Shown: in pieces, positions 1 through 7,933 of the stretch | How the letters are laid out: the number at the start of each line of letters is the position of its first letter | Position numbering within the stretch: the first letter of the stretch is position 1 | The notes under the pieces: generated by a model | Seen by the model: only the letters and a program-made list of their open reading frames with translations | Told to the model about the DNA's origin: nothing | The model's database searches: none | Translations under genes and position numbers: made by a program | Origin: Balneolales bacterium | Lineage (GTDB): Bacteria; Bacteroidota; Rhodothermia; Balneolales; Natronogracilivirgulaceae | DNA length: 10,033 nucleotides | Direction of reading: 5' to 3' | Assembly (NCBI GenBank): GCA_007135895.1 | Contig: SLHZ01000249.1 | Location: forward strand, 1-10,033

Positions 1-1
1 A

Positions 2-1420
2 ATTGATTCCATGCCTGAGGAGCTGGATAACATCGACCGTCAGATACGTCAGCTTGAAATTGAACGGGAAGCGATCAAGAGAGAGGACGATACCGCAAAA
101 CTCAAGGAGATCGGTCGCGAACTGGCTGATCTGAATGAGCGATACAAGACCCTGAAGTCACGATGGAATAACGAGCGTGAGTTGATCCAGGGAATCCGTG
201 GCATGAAACAGGCTATTGAAACTGCCCGTAATGAGGCCGACAAAGCCGAGCGGGCCGGACAGTACGACAAAGTGGCTGAGCTGCGTTACGGGACCATCAA
301 CAAACTGGAAAAGGAGCTGGAGCAGACAAAAGAAAAGCTTACAGCGCTGCAGGAAGACTCGCCGATGCTCAAGGAGGAGGTAGAAGCCGACCATATCGCC
401 GAAATTGTCTCACGGTGGACCGGTATACCGGTCCGAAAAATGCTGCAGAGCGAGCGAATAAAGCTGTTGAGTATGGAAGAGGAGTTGCACAAGCGTCTGA
501 TCGGACAGGATCAGGCGATTGATGCGGTGTCGCATGCGGTGCGACGGTCACGGGCCGGTTTGCAGGACGCCACCCGGCCGATTGGCTCCTTCATCTTTCT
601 GGGTTCCACCGGGGTGGGCAAGACCGAATTGGCACGGTCGCTGGCCGATTATCTGTTCGATGACGAACATGCCATGGTCCGGATTGACATGAGCGAGTAT
701 ATGGAACGGCACAGTGTGAGCAGGCTGGTAGGAGCGCCCCCCGGGTATGTCGGGTATGACGAGGGCGGTCAGCTGACCGAAGCGGTCCGCCGAAAGCCCT
801 ATTCGGTAGTGCTGCTCGATGAGATAGAGAAGGCCCATCCCGATGTTTTCAATATCCTGCTTCAGGTACTCGATGATGGCCGGTTGACAGACAACAAGGG
901 GGTGACGGTGGATTTCAGCAACAGTATTGTCATTATGACCAGCAATATCGGATCACAGGAGATCCGCCGGAAACTGGAGGAGACGGCCGGTAATATATCG
1001 GCGGAGGAGTACCATCAGTTGCAGTCACGTCTGCTGGATACCCTCAAACAGACCATTCGTCCGGAGTTCCTGAACCGTATCGACGATATCATCGTCTTCC
1101 ATCCGCTGGGCAGGGATCATTTACGTGCTATTGTGGATATCCAGTTACAGCGGGTAGAAAAAATGCTCGACAAAAAGCAGATTACCCTGCATGTCGGCGA
1201 TACGGTACGTGACTGGCTGGCGGAGCGGGGATACGACCCGCAGTTCGGTGCGCGTCCGCTCAAGCGTCTTATTCAGCGGGAAGTAGTTAACAAGCTGGCA
1301 ACGGTCCTGTTGTCACGCAGTGAGGAGGGGCCGACTGTCTTTGAGGTTCAGGTTGAAAAAGACGGCCAGAGTCTGACCTTCATTGAGGTTTTTGACGATG
1401 TCGATGCCTGGTCAGAGTAA
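2..1420 (+). CDS. clpB: ATP-dependent chaperone ClpB, C-terminal part (5' end outside window)
   Basis: This is the C-terminal half (about 472 residues) of ClpB, the AAA+ hexameric disaggregase that works with DnaK/DnaJ/GrpE in the cytoplasm to pull proteins out of aggregates. The frame is open to the window edge: codons for I-D-S precede the first ATG at 11 and match the usual ClpB text before the middle domain, so that ATG is internal. Seen in order: a long charged coiled-coil M domain (to about 340), the end of NBD1, then NBD2 with Walker A GSTGVGKT (602-625), pore loop GYVGY (743-757), Walker B VVLLDEIE (806-829), sensor 1 TSN (938-946) and sensor 2 GAR (1247-1255). The last residues are acidic. 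Full-length ClpB is about 860 residues, so nearly half is upstream of the window. ClpC and ClpA are ruled out by the long M domain joined to this C-terminus. No frameshift or missing key residue is visible. Confidence 0.97.
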   Translation: MDSMPEELDNIDRQIRQLEIEREAIKREDDTAKLKEIGRELADLNERYKTLKSRWNNERELIQGIRGMKQAIETARNEADKAERAGQYDKVAELRYGTINKLEKELEQTKEKLTALQEDSPMLKEEVEADHIAEIVSRWTGIPVRKMLQSERIKLLSMEEELHKRLIGQDQAIDAVSHAVRRSRAGLQDATRPIGSFIFLGSTGVGKTELARSLADYLFDDEHAMVRIDMSEYMERHSVSRLVGAPPGYVGYDEGGQLTEAVRRKPYSVVLLDEIEKAHPDVFNILLQVLDDGRLTDNKGVTVDFSNSIVIMTSNIGSQEIRRKLEETAGNISAEEYHQLQSRLLDTLKQTIRPEFLNRIDDIIVFHPLGRDHLRAIVDIQLQRVEKMLDKKQITLHVGDTVRDWLAERGYDPQFGARPLKRLIQREVVNKLATVLLSRSEEGPTVFEVQVEKDGQSLTFIEVFDDVDAWSE

Positions 1421-1532
1421 TAAAAGAATCCGAGTAAGAAAGGAAGTAGAATAAGAAAGGAATCAGAATAATAAAGGGAGTAGAGTAAGGAAGCGAGCAG
1501 AGTAAGGAAGGGAGCAAAGTAAGGAAGAAATC
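1414..1532. repeat. Seven tandem copies of a 17-bp unit starting at the clpB stop
   Basis: Seven head-to-tail 17-bp units, consensus near AGAGTAAGGAAGGGAGC, begin at 1414, 1431, 1448, 1465, 1482, 1499 and 1516. A partial eighth (AGAGT) follows at 1533. Unit 1 contains the last clpB codons and the TAA stop. The array is purine-rich on the plus strand. Nearly every unit carries TAA, and because 17 is not a multiple of 3 the stops fall in all three frames. Copies 5 and 6 differ by one base while the outer copies diverge more, which fits growth by slippage. No family is recognised. Confidence 0.9.
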
Positions 1533-1555
1533 AGAGTCAGCGTATTGTGGTCAAT

Positions 1556-1592
1556 AAAAAAGGGTGCCTCCGTATGGAAGCACCCTTTTTTT
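1556..1592. terminator. Bidirectional intrinsic terminator between clpB and the secreted-protein gene
   Basis: The hairpin pairs GGGTGC (1562-1567) with GCACCC (1580-1585), and an inner TCC/GGA pairing closes on a GTAT loop. It is flanked by six A (1556-1561) and seven T (1586-1592), so it has a U-tract when read from either side. It lies between two convergent genes and can end clpB transcripts from the left and secreted-protein transcripts from the right. Confidence 0.88.
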
Positions 1593-1664
1593 ATTCTCTG
1601 GTTTTTTCTTCACTGGCCGAATTACAGGACCAGGATGGCAAGTCATTGCCAATCAGATAAAGCA

Positions 1665-1692
1665 GCAGGGTGATCCCGATGGATCACCCTGC
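1665..1692 (-). terminator. Perfect 12-bp hairpin just downstream of the secreted-protein gene
   Basis: GCAGGGTGATCC (1665-1676) and GGATCACCCTGC (1681-1692) pair perfectly around a CGAT loop, ten bases after the stop codon of the minus-strand gene. The following minus-strand bases (TGCTTTATCTG) are only partly U-rich, so termination here may be weak. It may instead protect the mRNA 3' end ahead of the stronger terminator at 1556-1592. Confidence 0.6.
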
Positions 1693-1701
1693 CGGAAAGC
1701 T

Positions 1702-1983
1702 TTACTTGATAAGCATGAGCTTGCGTGTTTTCGCGAAGTCGGCGGCCTGCATGCGGTAGATATAGACACCGCTGGCAAGACGCGTTCCGTCGAAGGTGAC
1801 GGTATGATAACCGGCATCCCGTGTTTCACTGACCAGAGTGGCCACCCGCTGTCCGGTCACGTTGTAGACCTCAATGGTCACATGAGCGGTTTGCGGCACG
1901 GCATAACGAATCGTTGTTGCCGGGTTGAACGGGTTCGGGTAGTTCTGGTCGATACCGAATTCCTTCGGAATGTCAGCCAGGTC
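1702..1983 (-). other. T9SS type A C-terminal sorting domain (coding segment)
   Basis: The last ~93 residues of the secreted protein carry the standard elements in order: NYPNPFNPATTI, then a strand with VYNVTGQRVATLV, then G-H-x-V-x-FDG, then LASGVYIYRM, and finally TRKLMLIK at the very C-terminus. This domain is recognised by the Por/type IX apparatus and is usually removed or exchanged for a lipid anchor at the cell surface. It is the strongest taxonomic marker in the window. Confidence 0.93.
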
Positions 1984-4900
1984 GACTCCGACGGCTTCGG
2001 AGACGATAAGCTGTCCCGATACATTGTCGTTGCCATCCCAGAAGCCATTCTGGAATCCACCGAAGACCGGTGCAAAGGCAAAGGTGGAGTCGCCGACCGT
2101 GACGCTGAGCTGGAACCGGCTGAGATAGTAGTAGGTTCCGGGCTCAAGACCGGCTGCGATGTCGGCCATGTACTCATGGCCACTGCCATCGTAACCTGCG
2201 TTAAAGTCTGCAGGAATCCAGGTCCATCCTTCTTCGGTAGGCGCCACATTACTGGTATTGATTCCAATCCATCCCTGGATTTCATCGGCTTCACCACCAT
2301 CCGTCAGGTCACCCGCTTCAACTCGGGCATAGACGATGTACTCTTCGCCTTCTTCGATATCTCCGGCCACCGGCCACTGGACGTTGGCCCAATCAATGGC
2401 ATAGGCAGGCACAAAGTCATCTTCGAAGAACGGGAAGACCTGAGTGTCTTGTCTGAACTGCCCCATGGTTCCATTCAAGTGGAAAATTGCAGGAGGCAGC
2501 GGTACACCCTGAACATCACCGTCATCACCCCAAGGTGTTCCGTTGCGGGCGAGGCGCATGATAAGGGTATCGCCTGCAGCACTGGTGATGCGGAAGTTTA
2601 CACCGCTACCGGCATTAACAGGATTGCCCGGTGTGGGCCAGTTACCCAGATCTTCCGGAATGATATACATGTTTTGAAGCTGGATACGCATACCCTGGTA
2701 TTCCGAGTCGGCCGTCATATCCTCTCCCGTAATCACGACAGGCTCGGGAAGCGGGTTGTCACGGCTGATGATTTCGTAATCCAACACTCCGATGTTGATC
2801 TGTTCGTTGAATACGCTCATGGTACCAAGGATAACTATGCTGTCACCAGGAGCAACAACACGACCTTTGCTCGCACCGCCTTCCACGAAGTCGGTTACAT
2901 TGAGACCGGCTGTTTCGTCCTGGAGGAAATAATCAGCCACACCAAAACCGAAGTCGGTCGAGCTGATGATCCCTTTGATCATGGCCACCCGCCCTGTCTC
3001 GAGAGCACGGGCATCTGCGATGGCAATCTGCTCGATATCGCCACTGTAATCGGGGAATTCCAGTTCCAGTTCGAAGGCGTGATATCCTCCGACACCGTTG
3101 TTGGTCCCGAGTACGTAGAGATTGACGGTGCCATCGGCCTGGGGTACCATGGCTACTTCACCGGTACCGTTCGGGTTGGCGGTTCCCCTCATGGAGGTGG
3201 TAATGAACTCAACCTCGGCTCCTTCAAAGTCGTCGCCGGTGATGCGGAGAACGCGAATATTCTCGTTTTCACCATCGGGGGATACATGGCCATGCTGATA
3301 GACGGCCAGCAGGTGGTCCTCACCTTCCATGCCCAGATAGCGCAGGGCGGTGCTGCTGGTTGCAGCCAGGGAGGCGGGGATTTGTCCAACATGGGAACCG
3401 TCAGCTTCGAAGAAATGAACATTTCGTCCACTCGCAGTCCAGAAGAAACTGCCATCAGCCAGAGGAGCCACGACCGGAGATGCTGCTGCCTGGACGTCAT
3501 CAAGCTGGATGATTTCAGGTTCACCGAACAAGCCGTTGCCGTTGGCGTCCATTTCGAACTTGAAAACACGGGCTGCGTTTCCGTCCGGAGCGTAGAGGGT
3601 GAGCCCTCCGTCGTTCCAGTTGCCAACGATGGTGATTTTGTCACCGAGGCGGGCATTATCGGTATGGGCAAATTCCAGTACCACACTGGGGGCCCTTGTC
3701 GGGTGAAGCTGATAGAGCTTGAAGGCAGCTGCGTCACCAATGGCAAGGTTGCCTGCGTAGATACGGCCATCTCCGCTTACTTCAATATCATTAAGCGCAA
3801 AAGTGCCGCCACTTACACCTTCGGTGTTGAGGTTGCCCGTCAGTTCACCGGTTTGAGCGTCCAGTACACGAACAAAAGCACCACCCTTGCGGCTGACCAC
3901 ATAAACATTATTTTGGTCGGCCGTCATGCCGCGCTCGGTATGGGCATCGCCGAACCACTCAGGCAGGTTCTGGTTGAACGCCGAGAGCTGGAACAGGACT
4001 TCATAAGGTGCCAGTTCAATCTCACCGCGGACGAAGGTGATTTCAAACGGTGCTTCGGCAAAATCAACATAGTCGGTGCCGATATGCGCCGTTACCGTCC
4101 AGAGGAGTGAAATCGATTCGCCTACATCCACATCAAGGCTTTCCAGAAGCTCATCAATGGCCCTGAAATTCAGTGACAGCCTTGTGGCCGAGCCATTGTT
4201 ATCTGAAGGCAGGGTCGCGAGCGGTTCGCTGAAATCTCCTTCCAGTGTATCGAGATGGAAGTTGTAGATAACCGGGAATACGCTTTCTGCTGCTTCCCAT
4301 TCAATGAAGACCGGTGTGTTGGAGCCACCTGCTACGTTAAGCTCGAACTCATCGGGCGGGGAGACCAGTGCAAAAGCGTCGCTATCCGGTGTGAGTTCTG
4401 TAAGATCATCCAGTTCCCTTGGGTAGATCTGGGGATTGTTCTGGAAGAGGCCTACTACACCCACCAGATCCACGTATTTGCGGATGGCGGCCGAATCAAT
4501 ATCCGTGTCAACGAAATTGGTGCGCATGACACCGGTCCCTGTCACGTCGGCGATGGGATAGTTGCGTCGCTCGCCGAACAGTTCATCCGTGGTATTGAGT
4601 ACAACATTATGTACCCGGACCAGCTGGCTTTGATGTTCCGCGGTGAGCTCGGCGAGTGTCACGTCAAACGGAGTAATCACATTATCCGTGGAAGTCGCCT
4701 CACCCGGGTCCTCGGTGGGAACAAATTGAAGGACGCCCTGGTGCACAGAAAGGGTGCCTCTCAATCCAGTGATACCGTCACCAATCTGGTACTCGGTGGT
4801 GATGATTCCGGGATTGTCATCGATGAGTATGGCTCCGGTGGCATCCTGGATCCACTTCTGGTTTCTCGAGTCCTGCTGTGCTGTCAGCAATACTTCCGAA

Positions 4901-7803
4901 TCCATCCGGTAGAGGGTGCCGTCGGTTTCCCCTTCCCTCAATTCTGCAATGTTGTTTACGATAAAGAAGGGTTCTTCTCCTGGTTGAATGCCATAGAGAT
5001 CCAGTAATGTGACGTCATCTGCAATGGTAACGGTTCGGTTGGGGTCTCCAGGCCACTCACCGTTGTCCCAAGTTGGATCGTCTTCCACCAGGAAGAACTT
5101 GTAGGCATAATCGCCGCCATCCAGGATGAAAGGACGACTTGCATAGATATCCGAACCTTCAGAGACCGGTTCCATCTTCGCAACGGGGTCGCTTCCCGGC
5201 GTTGCCCAGCCTACCATGTTCCCGGAAATAAAGACATTCTGGGTTTCCGGATTAAAGTCATCTGCCAGGCTCATGTCGACCTGGAAGACTACCTGATAGA
5301 CAGTATCCACAGGCTCGATGAGATCGTAATGTGCCGCAAAAAGTCTGGCGGCTTCGTCACGCTCATCAAGGATGCCCATCACATTGACCACACCTTGCGG
5401 AATGGGCTTATCGATGACATCGGAATCACCCAGATGCGTTCGGAAGGTCACCGGGCTGGTGACGCTTTGATCCAGGAGGCCGTAATTGGCGCCGCGTGCA
5501 AAGGTTCCTTCCTCGACGAAGATGGCTCTTTCGACAAGAACCAAGCGGGGTTCCCCATCGTACTCCAGATCGGCCAGTGTGCTTGTCCAGAAGGGCAGGT
5601 CGTTATTTGAAGAGCTTGCATCCATGTCCACCAGCGGAACAAGCTGTGATGTTCCCTGGAACTCGCCGTACGTGAAGGCAAATCCGGTAATAGCATCACC
5701 GCGGCTCATGCCGGTCAGAATTCCGCCGGAATCATCAATGAGTACGGCTCCGGTTTCATCGGAGATATAGTGCTGGTTACGGAAGCCCGGTGATACAAAA
5801 GTCACAATTACATCGTTCACGAGCCGTGCCTGGTCACCTATCTCGACGTTTTCCAGCAAATCGGCAATATTGTTGTATTCATCCAGCCCGGTTATAACTT
5901 CATAGGTTGCTGAAGCTACGGGACCTTTCTCGTCGTCATCGGTAAATACAACGGCCTTGATGGTGGTGTCTTCGGTCAGAGTGATCGGACCGACATACTC
6001 GGTTGAAGTCTGATCCGGCTCTTCTCCGTTGGTAGTATAGAATATGGAACCAGACGAAAGCTCCGAGTCAATGGAAACAAGCACCTCGTCAATGTAGCGA
6101 CCGGGTGCCGGGTCAAAGACTGGTGCCGGGGCCGGATAAGCTTTTAAACCGGTAAGCACAACATCTCGCAGTCGTTTTTGGGAGGGGCTTTGATTATCAA
6201 ACATAATACGCACTTGATTGCCGGTAGCCGTTATGGCCGTTGGTCCGGAAGTCAAGTAGGTAGAACCTGTCGGAGTGGGTGAGTAAAACAGATCCTGAGC
6301 ATCCCAGGTGACGCCACCATCATCAGATACCTGCACAGTGATAGGTCCATCGTCACCAGATCCCCATTTTGCCACATCAAAAGTGAGTTCCACATCCTGA
6401 TATCCAGACAGATCCAGTACAGGTGTTACTAGATAGGAACCGCCAGTCGCAAAGCGGGCATATCCACCGGCTCCCGTTTCCATGGTAATTTCATCGGCAA
6501 GCCAGTCTTCGGGGACAGAGCCGCTGCGAAGCGGTTCGTTCAGCAATTCTGCTTCGGCCATGTAGATATCATCCAGGCTGATGGATAGATTATTGATGGC
6601 CAGACCGGAACGTAAATCACCACCATCTCCATCGGCGTTGGAGAACTGCCAGCGGAAGTAGCCGGTTTCACCCGGTTGCAGCGGTTCGAACATATTACCG
6701 GTTCCGTCATCGATTTGAGTTATGTTAACAATACCGGTGACGACGACCCGGTTTTCATCAAGCGAACCATCCACCTTGGTGCCGGGTGTGATGGTAGTAG
6801 AAGGGTTGTCGGTGGAGAAGATGTCTTCCTCAAAAGTATCTCTGCCATCAGCGGGGTCCAGATCGTTATCAAACTTCAAACGGATCCTGTTGCGGCGATC
6901 ACCGATGTACCAGGATTCTACTTCGTAGCGGACCTTGAACATTGAGATCGGCTCATCGGTATCGTTCGTAAAAGCGAAAAAGAGGCGGGCGTCACGGAGA
7001 TCCACGGGTGCGCGTTCACGAATTCCGAACGAGAAATCGGTATCATCAGCCGTGTATGCGGAAAAACCGCCATAGCTGGTCGCCGCATCAGCGGTATTGA
7101 AATCACCTACTCCGGTGAAAGGATTATCTGTACGGCCTTCGTCCCAGGTCAGGGATAAGTGAGGCGGTAGAGTCAAGGCTGATGCTCGATAGCTGTTGAA
7201 GTCCTGATGATAGGTACGGACATCGGCAGTAAATGCAAATGGTACTGCCTGGGAGATGGTGGTGAGTGCGATGTTCCCGTAATAGTGGGAATTCCAGCTT
7301 CCGCCACGCTCAGCTTTGAACGCAATTCTTCTTCCATTTTCTGTCTCGTGATCAGACAGGCTGATCCTGAAGGTGGTACTTTCTCTGTCCAGTGTAAAAG
7401 TTTCAATCAGAGTGAAAGTACTGGCATCTTCCGGATCGGAAATAAAGCCCACGTGCACCTTGTCACCACTGTCTCCGGCTGTGGCAAAGTGCGCCTCAAA
7501 AGACAAGAAGAGATCGGCTATGTCAATGTCCCCATGAATCTCGGGTGTAATAGCCATGGGAGCAGCAGTCGGACTGGAATACCGCAGGGAATTCCCCGCA
7601 ATTTTATCGCTCCAGCTGGACACGGTAACGCCGTCACCTATGACTGCCCATCCGCCCGGAAGGTCCGGGCCAGGAGTATCTGAGAAATTTTCAGTATATG
7701 GTATTTCCGAGATTACCTGAGCCTGGGCCGTCAACAAAGTGGTGTTGAACAATCCAAAACTCAACAGGAAAACCATTAGTGGTCGTAGCAAGATATTTAT
7801 CAT
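1702..7803 (-). CDS. Giant secreted multidomain protein with T9SS type A sorting domain, function unknown
   Basis: A protein of 2033 residues, predicted to cross the inner membrane by Sec and the outer membrane by the type IX system, ending at the surface or in the medium. Residue numbers below count from an alternative ATG at 7815. I prefer the ATG at 7803 because GGAG lies six bases before it, while the 7815 ATG has no ribosome site. Seen: signal peptide (5-32, likely cut after AQA); a jelly-roll-like region (about 37-190); a second beta-rich region (195-420) and a third (425-560); a chitobiase-C-terminal-like segment (563-640, FYTTNGEEPD); OB-like modules at 645-835, 948-1142 and 1595-1800; a starch-binding-like segment (838-942, VFISGNMVGW); an FN3/SusE-like segment (1146-1266); a beta-propeller-like region (1272-1590); a beta domain ending near GSGHEYM (1805-1940); and the sorting domain (1945-2037). 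I find no cysteine and fewer than 30 lysines, with abundant Asp and Glu. No nuclease, protease or glycosidase active-site motif is recognised. Binding to glycans or surfaces is inferred from domain resemblance only. Confidence 0.93.
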   Translation of the reverse strand: MINILLRPLMVFLLSFGLFNTTLLTAQAQVISEIPYTENFSDTPGPDLPGGWAVIGDGVTVSSWSDKIAGNSLRYSSPTAAPMAITPEIHGDIDIADLFLSFEAHFATAGDSGDKVHVGFISDPEDASTFTLIETFTLDRESTTFRISLSDHETENGRRIAFKAERGGSWNSHYYGNIALTTISQAVPFAFTADVRTYHQDFNSYRASALTLPPHLSLTWDEGRTDNPFTGVGDFNTADAATSYGGFSAYTADDTDFSFGIRERAPVDLRDARLFFAFTNDTDEPISMFKVRYEVESWYIGDRRNRIRLKFDNDLDPADGRDTFEEDIFSTDNPSTTITPGTKVDGSLDENRVVVTGIVNITQIDDGTGNMFEPLQPGETGYFRWQFSNADGDGGDLRSGLAINNLSISLDDIYMAEAELLNEPLRSGSVPEDWLADEITMETGAGGYARFATGGSYLVTPVLDLSGYQDVELTFDVAKWGSGDDGPITVQVSDDGGVTWDAQDLFYSPTPTGSTYLTSGPTAITATGNQVRIMFDNQSPSQKRLRDVVLTGLKAYPAPAPVFDPAPGRYIDEVLVSIDSELSSGSIFYTTNGEEPDQTSTEYVGPITLTEDTTIKAVVFTDDDEKGPVASATYEVITGLDEYNNIADLLENVEIGDQARLVNDVIVTFVSPGFRNQHYISDETGAVLIDDSGGILTGMSRGDAITGFAFTYGEFQGTSQLVPLVDMDASSSNNDLPFWTSTLADLEYDGEPRLVLVERAIFVEEGTFARGANYGLLDQSVTSPVTFRTHLGDSDVIDKPIPQGVVNVMGILDERDEAARLFAAHYDLIEPVDTVYQVVFQVDMSLADDFNPETQNVFISGNMVGWATPGSDPVAKMEPVSEGSDIYASRPFILDGGDYAYKFFLVEDDPTWDNGEWPGDPNRTVTIADDVTLLDLYGIQPGEEPFFIVNNIAELREGETDGTLYRMDSEVLLTAQQDSRNQKWIQDATGAILIDDNPGIITTEYQIGDGITGLRGTLSVHQGVLQFVPTEDPGEATSTDNVITPFDVTLAELTAEHQSQLVRVHNVVLNTTDELFGERRNYPIADVTGTGVMRTNFVDTDIDSAAIRKYVDLVGVVGLFQNNPQIYPRELDDLTELTPDSDAFALVSPPDEFELNVAGGSNTPVFIEWEAAESVFPVIYNFHLDTLEGDFSEPLATLPSDNNGSATRLSLNFRAIDELLESLDVDVGESISLLWTVTAHIGTDYVDFAEAPFEITFVRGEIELAPYEVLFQLSAFNQNLPEWFGDAHTERGMTADQNNVYVVSRKGGAFVRVLDAQTGELTGNLNTEGVSGGTFALNDIEVSGDGRIYAGNLAIGDAAAFKLYQLHPTRAPSVVLEFAHTDNARLGDKITIVGNWNDGGLTLYAPDGNAARVFKFEMDANGNGLFGEPEIIQLDDVQAAASPVVAPLADGSFFWTASGRNVHFFEADGSHVGQIPASLAATSSTALRYLGMEGEDHLLAVYQHGHVSPDGENENIRVLRITGDDFEGAEVEFITTSMRGTANPNGTGEVAMVPQADGTVNLYVLGTNNGVGGYHAFELELEFPDYSGDIEQIAIADARALETGRVAMIKGIISSTDFGFGVADYFLQDETAGLNVTDFVEGGASKGRVVAPGDSIVILGTMSVFNEQINIGVLDYEIISRDNPLPEPVVITGEDMTADSEYQGMRIQLQNMYIIPEDLGNWPTPGNPVNAGSGVNFRITSAAGDTLIMRLARNGTPWGDDGDVQGVPLPPAIFHLNGTMGQFRQDTQVFPFFEDDFVPAYAIDWANVQWPVAGDIEEGEEYIVYARVEAGDLTDGGEADEIQGWIGINTSNVAPTEEGWTWIPADFNAGYDGSGHEYMADIAAGLEPGTYYYLSRFQLSVTVGDSTFAFAPVFGGFQNGFWDGNDNVSGQLIVSEAVGVDLADIPKEFGIDQNYPNPFNPATTIRYAVPQTAHVTIEVYNVTGQRVATLVSETRDAGYHTVTFDGTRLASGVYIYRMQAADFAKTRKLMLIK
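2416..3033 (-). repeat. OB-like module, copy 3 (coding)
   Basis: This is the third and most diverged copy of the repeated module in the secreted protein (about residues 1595-1800). It shares the pattern Q-D-x-T-A-G, then a G-D-S-I strand and an L-G-T-M-S-V strand with copies 1 and 2, and is followed by the same second half (strand IQLQNMYI). It is separated from copies 1 and 2 by the FN3-like and propeller-like regions. Resemblance to DUF5689/OB-fold modules is from memory of the family. Confidence 0.55.
3046..4002 (-). other. Beta-propeller-like region (coding segment)
   Basis: About residues 1272-1590 of the secreted protein show repeated short strands of the type NNVYVVSRKGGAFVRVLDAQTG, GRIYAGNLA, GLTLYAPDG and VNLYVLGTNNG, each ending in a turn with Gly, Asp or Asn. 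The pattern fits an irregular propeller such as the DUF4623-type regions found in Bacteroidota surface proteins. The blade count cannot be fixed by eye. Confidence 0.55.
4390..4974 (-). repeat. OB-like module, copy 2 (coding)
   Basis: Residues about 948-1142 of the secreted protein. It aligns readily with copy 1 over the motif NNIA(D/E)L, then RNQ, then D-x-TGA-(V/I)-LIDD, then GI-(L/I)-T, GD-x-ITG and FVP/LVP. The second half starts with TLAEL and matches TLADL of copy 1. Copies 1 and 2 are separated only by the starch-binding-like segment. Confidence 0.7.
5311..5883 (-). repeat. OB-like module, copy 1 (coding)
   Basis: Residues about 645-835 of the secreted protein. The first half carries NNIADL, RNQHYISDETGAVLIDD and GDAITG, and the second half begins with TLADL. 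The two halves look like paired small beta-barrels. It follows directly on the chitobiase-C-terminal-like segment at about 563-640. Confidence 0.7.
7720..7803 (-). other. Signal peptide coding segment of the secreted protein
   Basis: From the ATG at 7803 the protein begins MINILLRPLMVFLL, with one Arg before a hydrophobic core of about 15 residues and a TAQA cleavage site, a normal Sec signal peptidase I layout. There is no lipobox cysteine, so it is not a lipoprotein. The SD-like GGAG that supports this start lies at 7810-7813, inside the four-codon upstream extension. Confidence 0.88.
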
Positions 7804-7862
7804 CTTGTTCTCCATTTGGTTGATTGTTTTTTTGGTTGCAGGTTGTAATAAAAGACCTTGGT

Positions 7863-7891
7863 ATAATACTCAATTATGGTATCAGTGAAAA
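7863..7891 (-). promoter_or_regulatory. Candidate sigma70-like promoter of the secreted-protein gene
   Basis: Read on the minus strand, TTTTCA (7891-7886) and TATTAT (7868-7863) are separated by 17 bases, placing a start near 7856 and a leader of about 50 bases. The leader is A-rich. The -35 box is moderate and no TAnnTTTG element was found here, so the assignment is tentative. Confidence 0.4.
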
Positions 7892-7898
7892 GCGCCCT
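7886..7898. promoter_or_regulatory. Candidate LacI-family-like operator overlapping the -35 box
   Basis: TGAAAAGCGCCCT shares AAAAGCGC with the perfect palindrome 46 bp further upstream (centres 7893.5 and 7939.5). Its right half is degenerate. It overlaps the predicted -35 box, a position where a bound repressor would block polymerase. The regulator itself is not in the window. Confidence 0.35.
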
Positions 7899-7905
7899 GC
7901 AAGAC

Positions 7906-7928
7906 TTAATGATTTGTTAAACCATTAA
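7906..7928. promoter_or_regulatory. 23-bp near-perfect inverted repeat upstream of the secreted-protein gene
   Basis: TTAATG (7906-7911) pairs with CATTAA (7923-7928) and TTT (7913-7915) with AAA (7919-7921), with one mismatch (7912/7922) and a GTT centre. It lies almost midway between the two AAAAGCGC sites. It is AT-rich and would make a weak RNA hairpin, so a dimeric DNA-binding site is the likelier reading. Confidence 0.4.
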
Positions 7929-7933
7929 TTATT

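Noticed and set aside
1637..1650. A short hairpin, GGCAA-GTCA-TTGCC
   Set aside because: Only a 5-bp stem with no U-tract, between two much stronger hairpins; not enough to call a separate element.
1564..4110. An 848-codon open frame on the plus strand, and a further 250-codon one at 4255-5007
   Set aside because: Both are in codon register with the minus-strand secreted-protein gene. They exist because that gene avoids TTA, CTA and TCA codons there, so no stops appear on the other strand. The frame opens with GTG inside a terminator hairpin, has no recognisable domain, and opposes a gene with a signal peptide and sorting domain.
1702..7803. A secreted nuclease reading, suggested by OB-like modules and the final GSGHEY-type domain
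   Set aside because: Those modules occur with secreted nucleases in related bacteria, but no endonuclease/exonuclease/phosphatase or other nuclease motif could be found in the 2033 residues.
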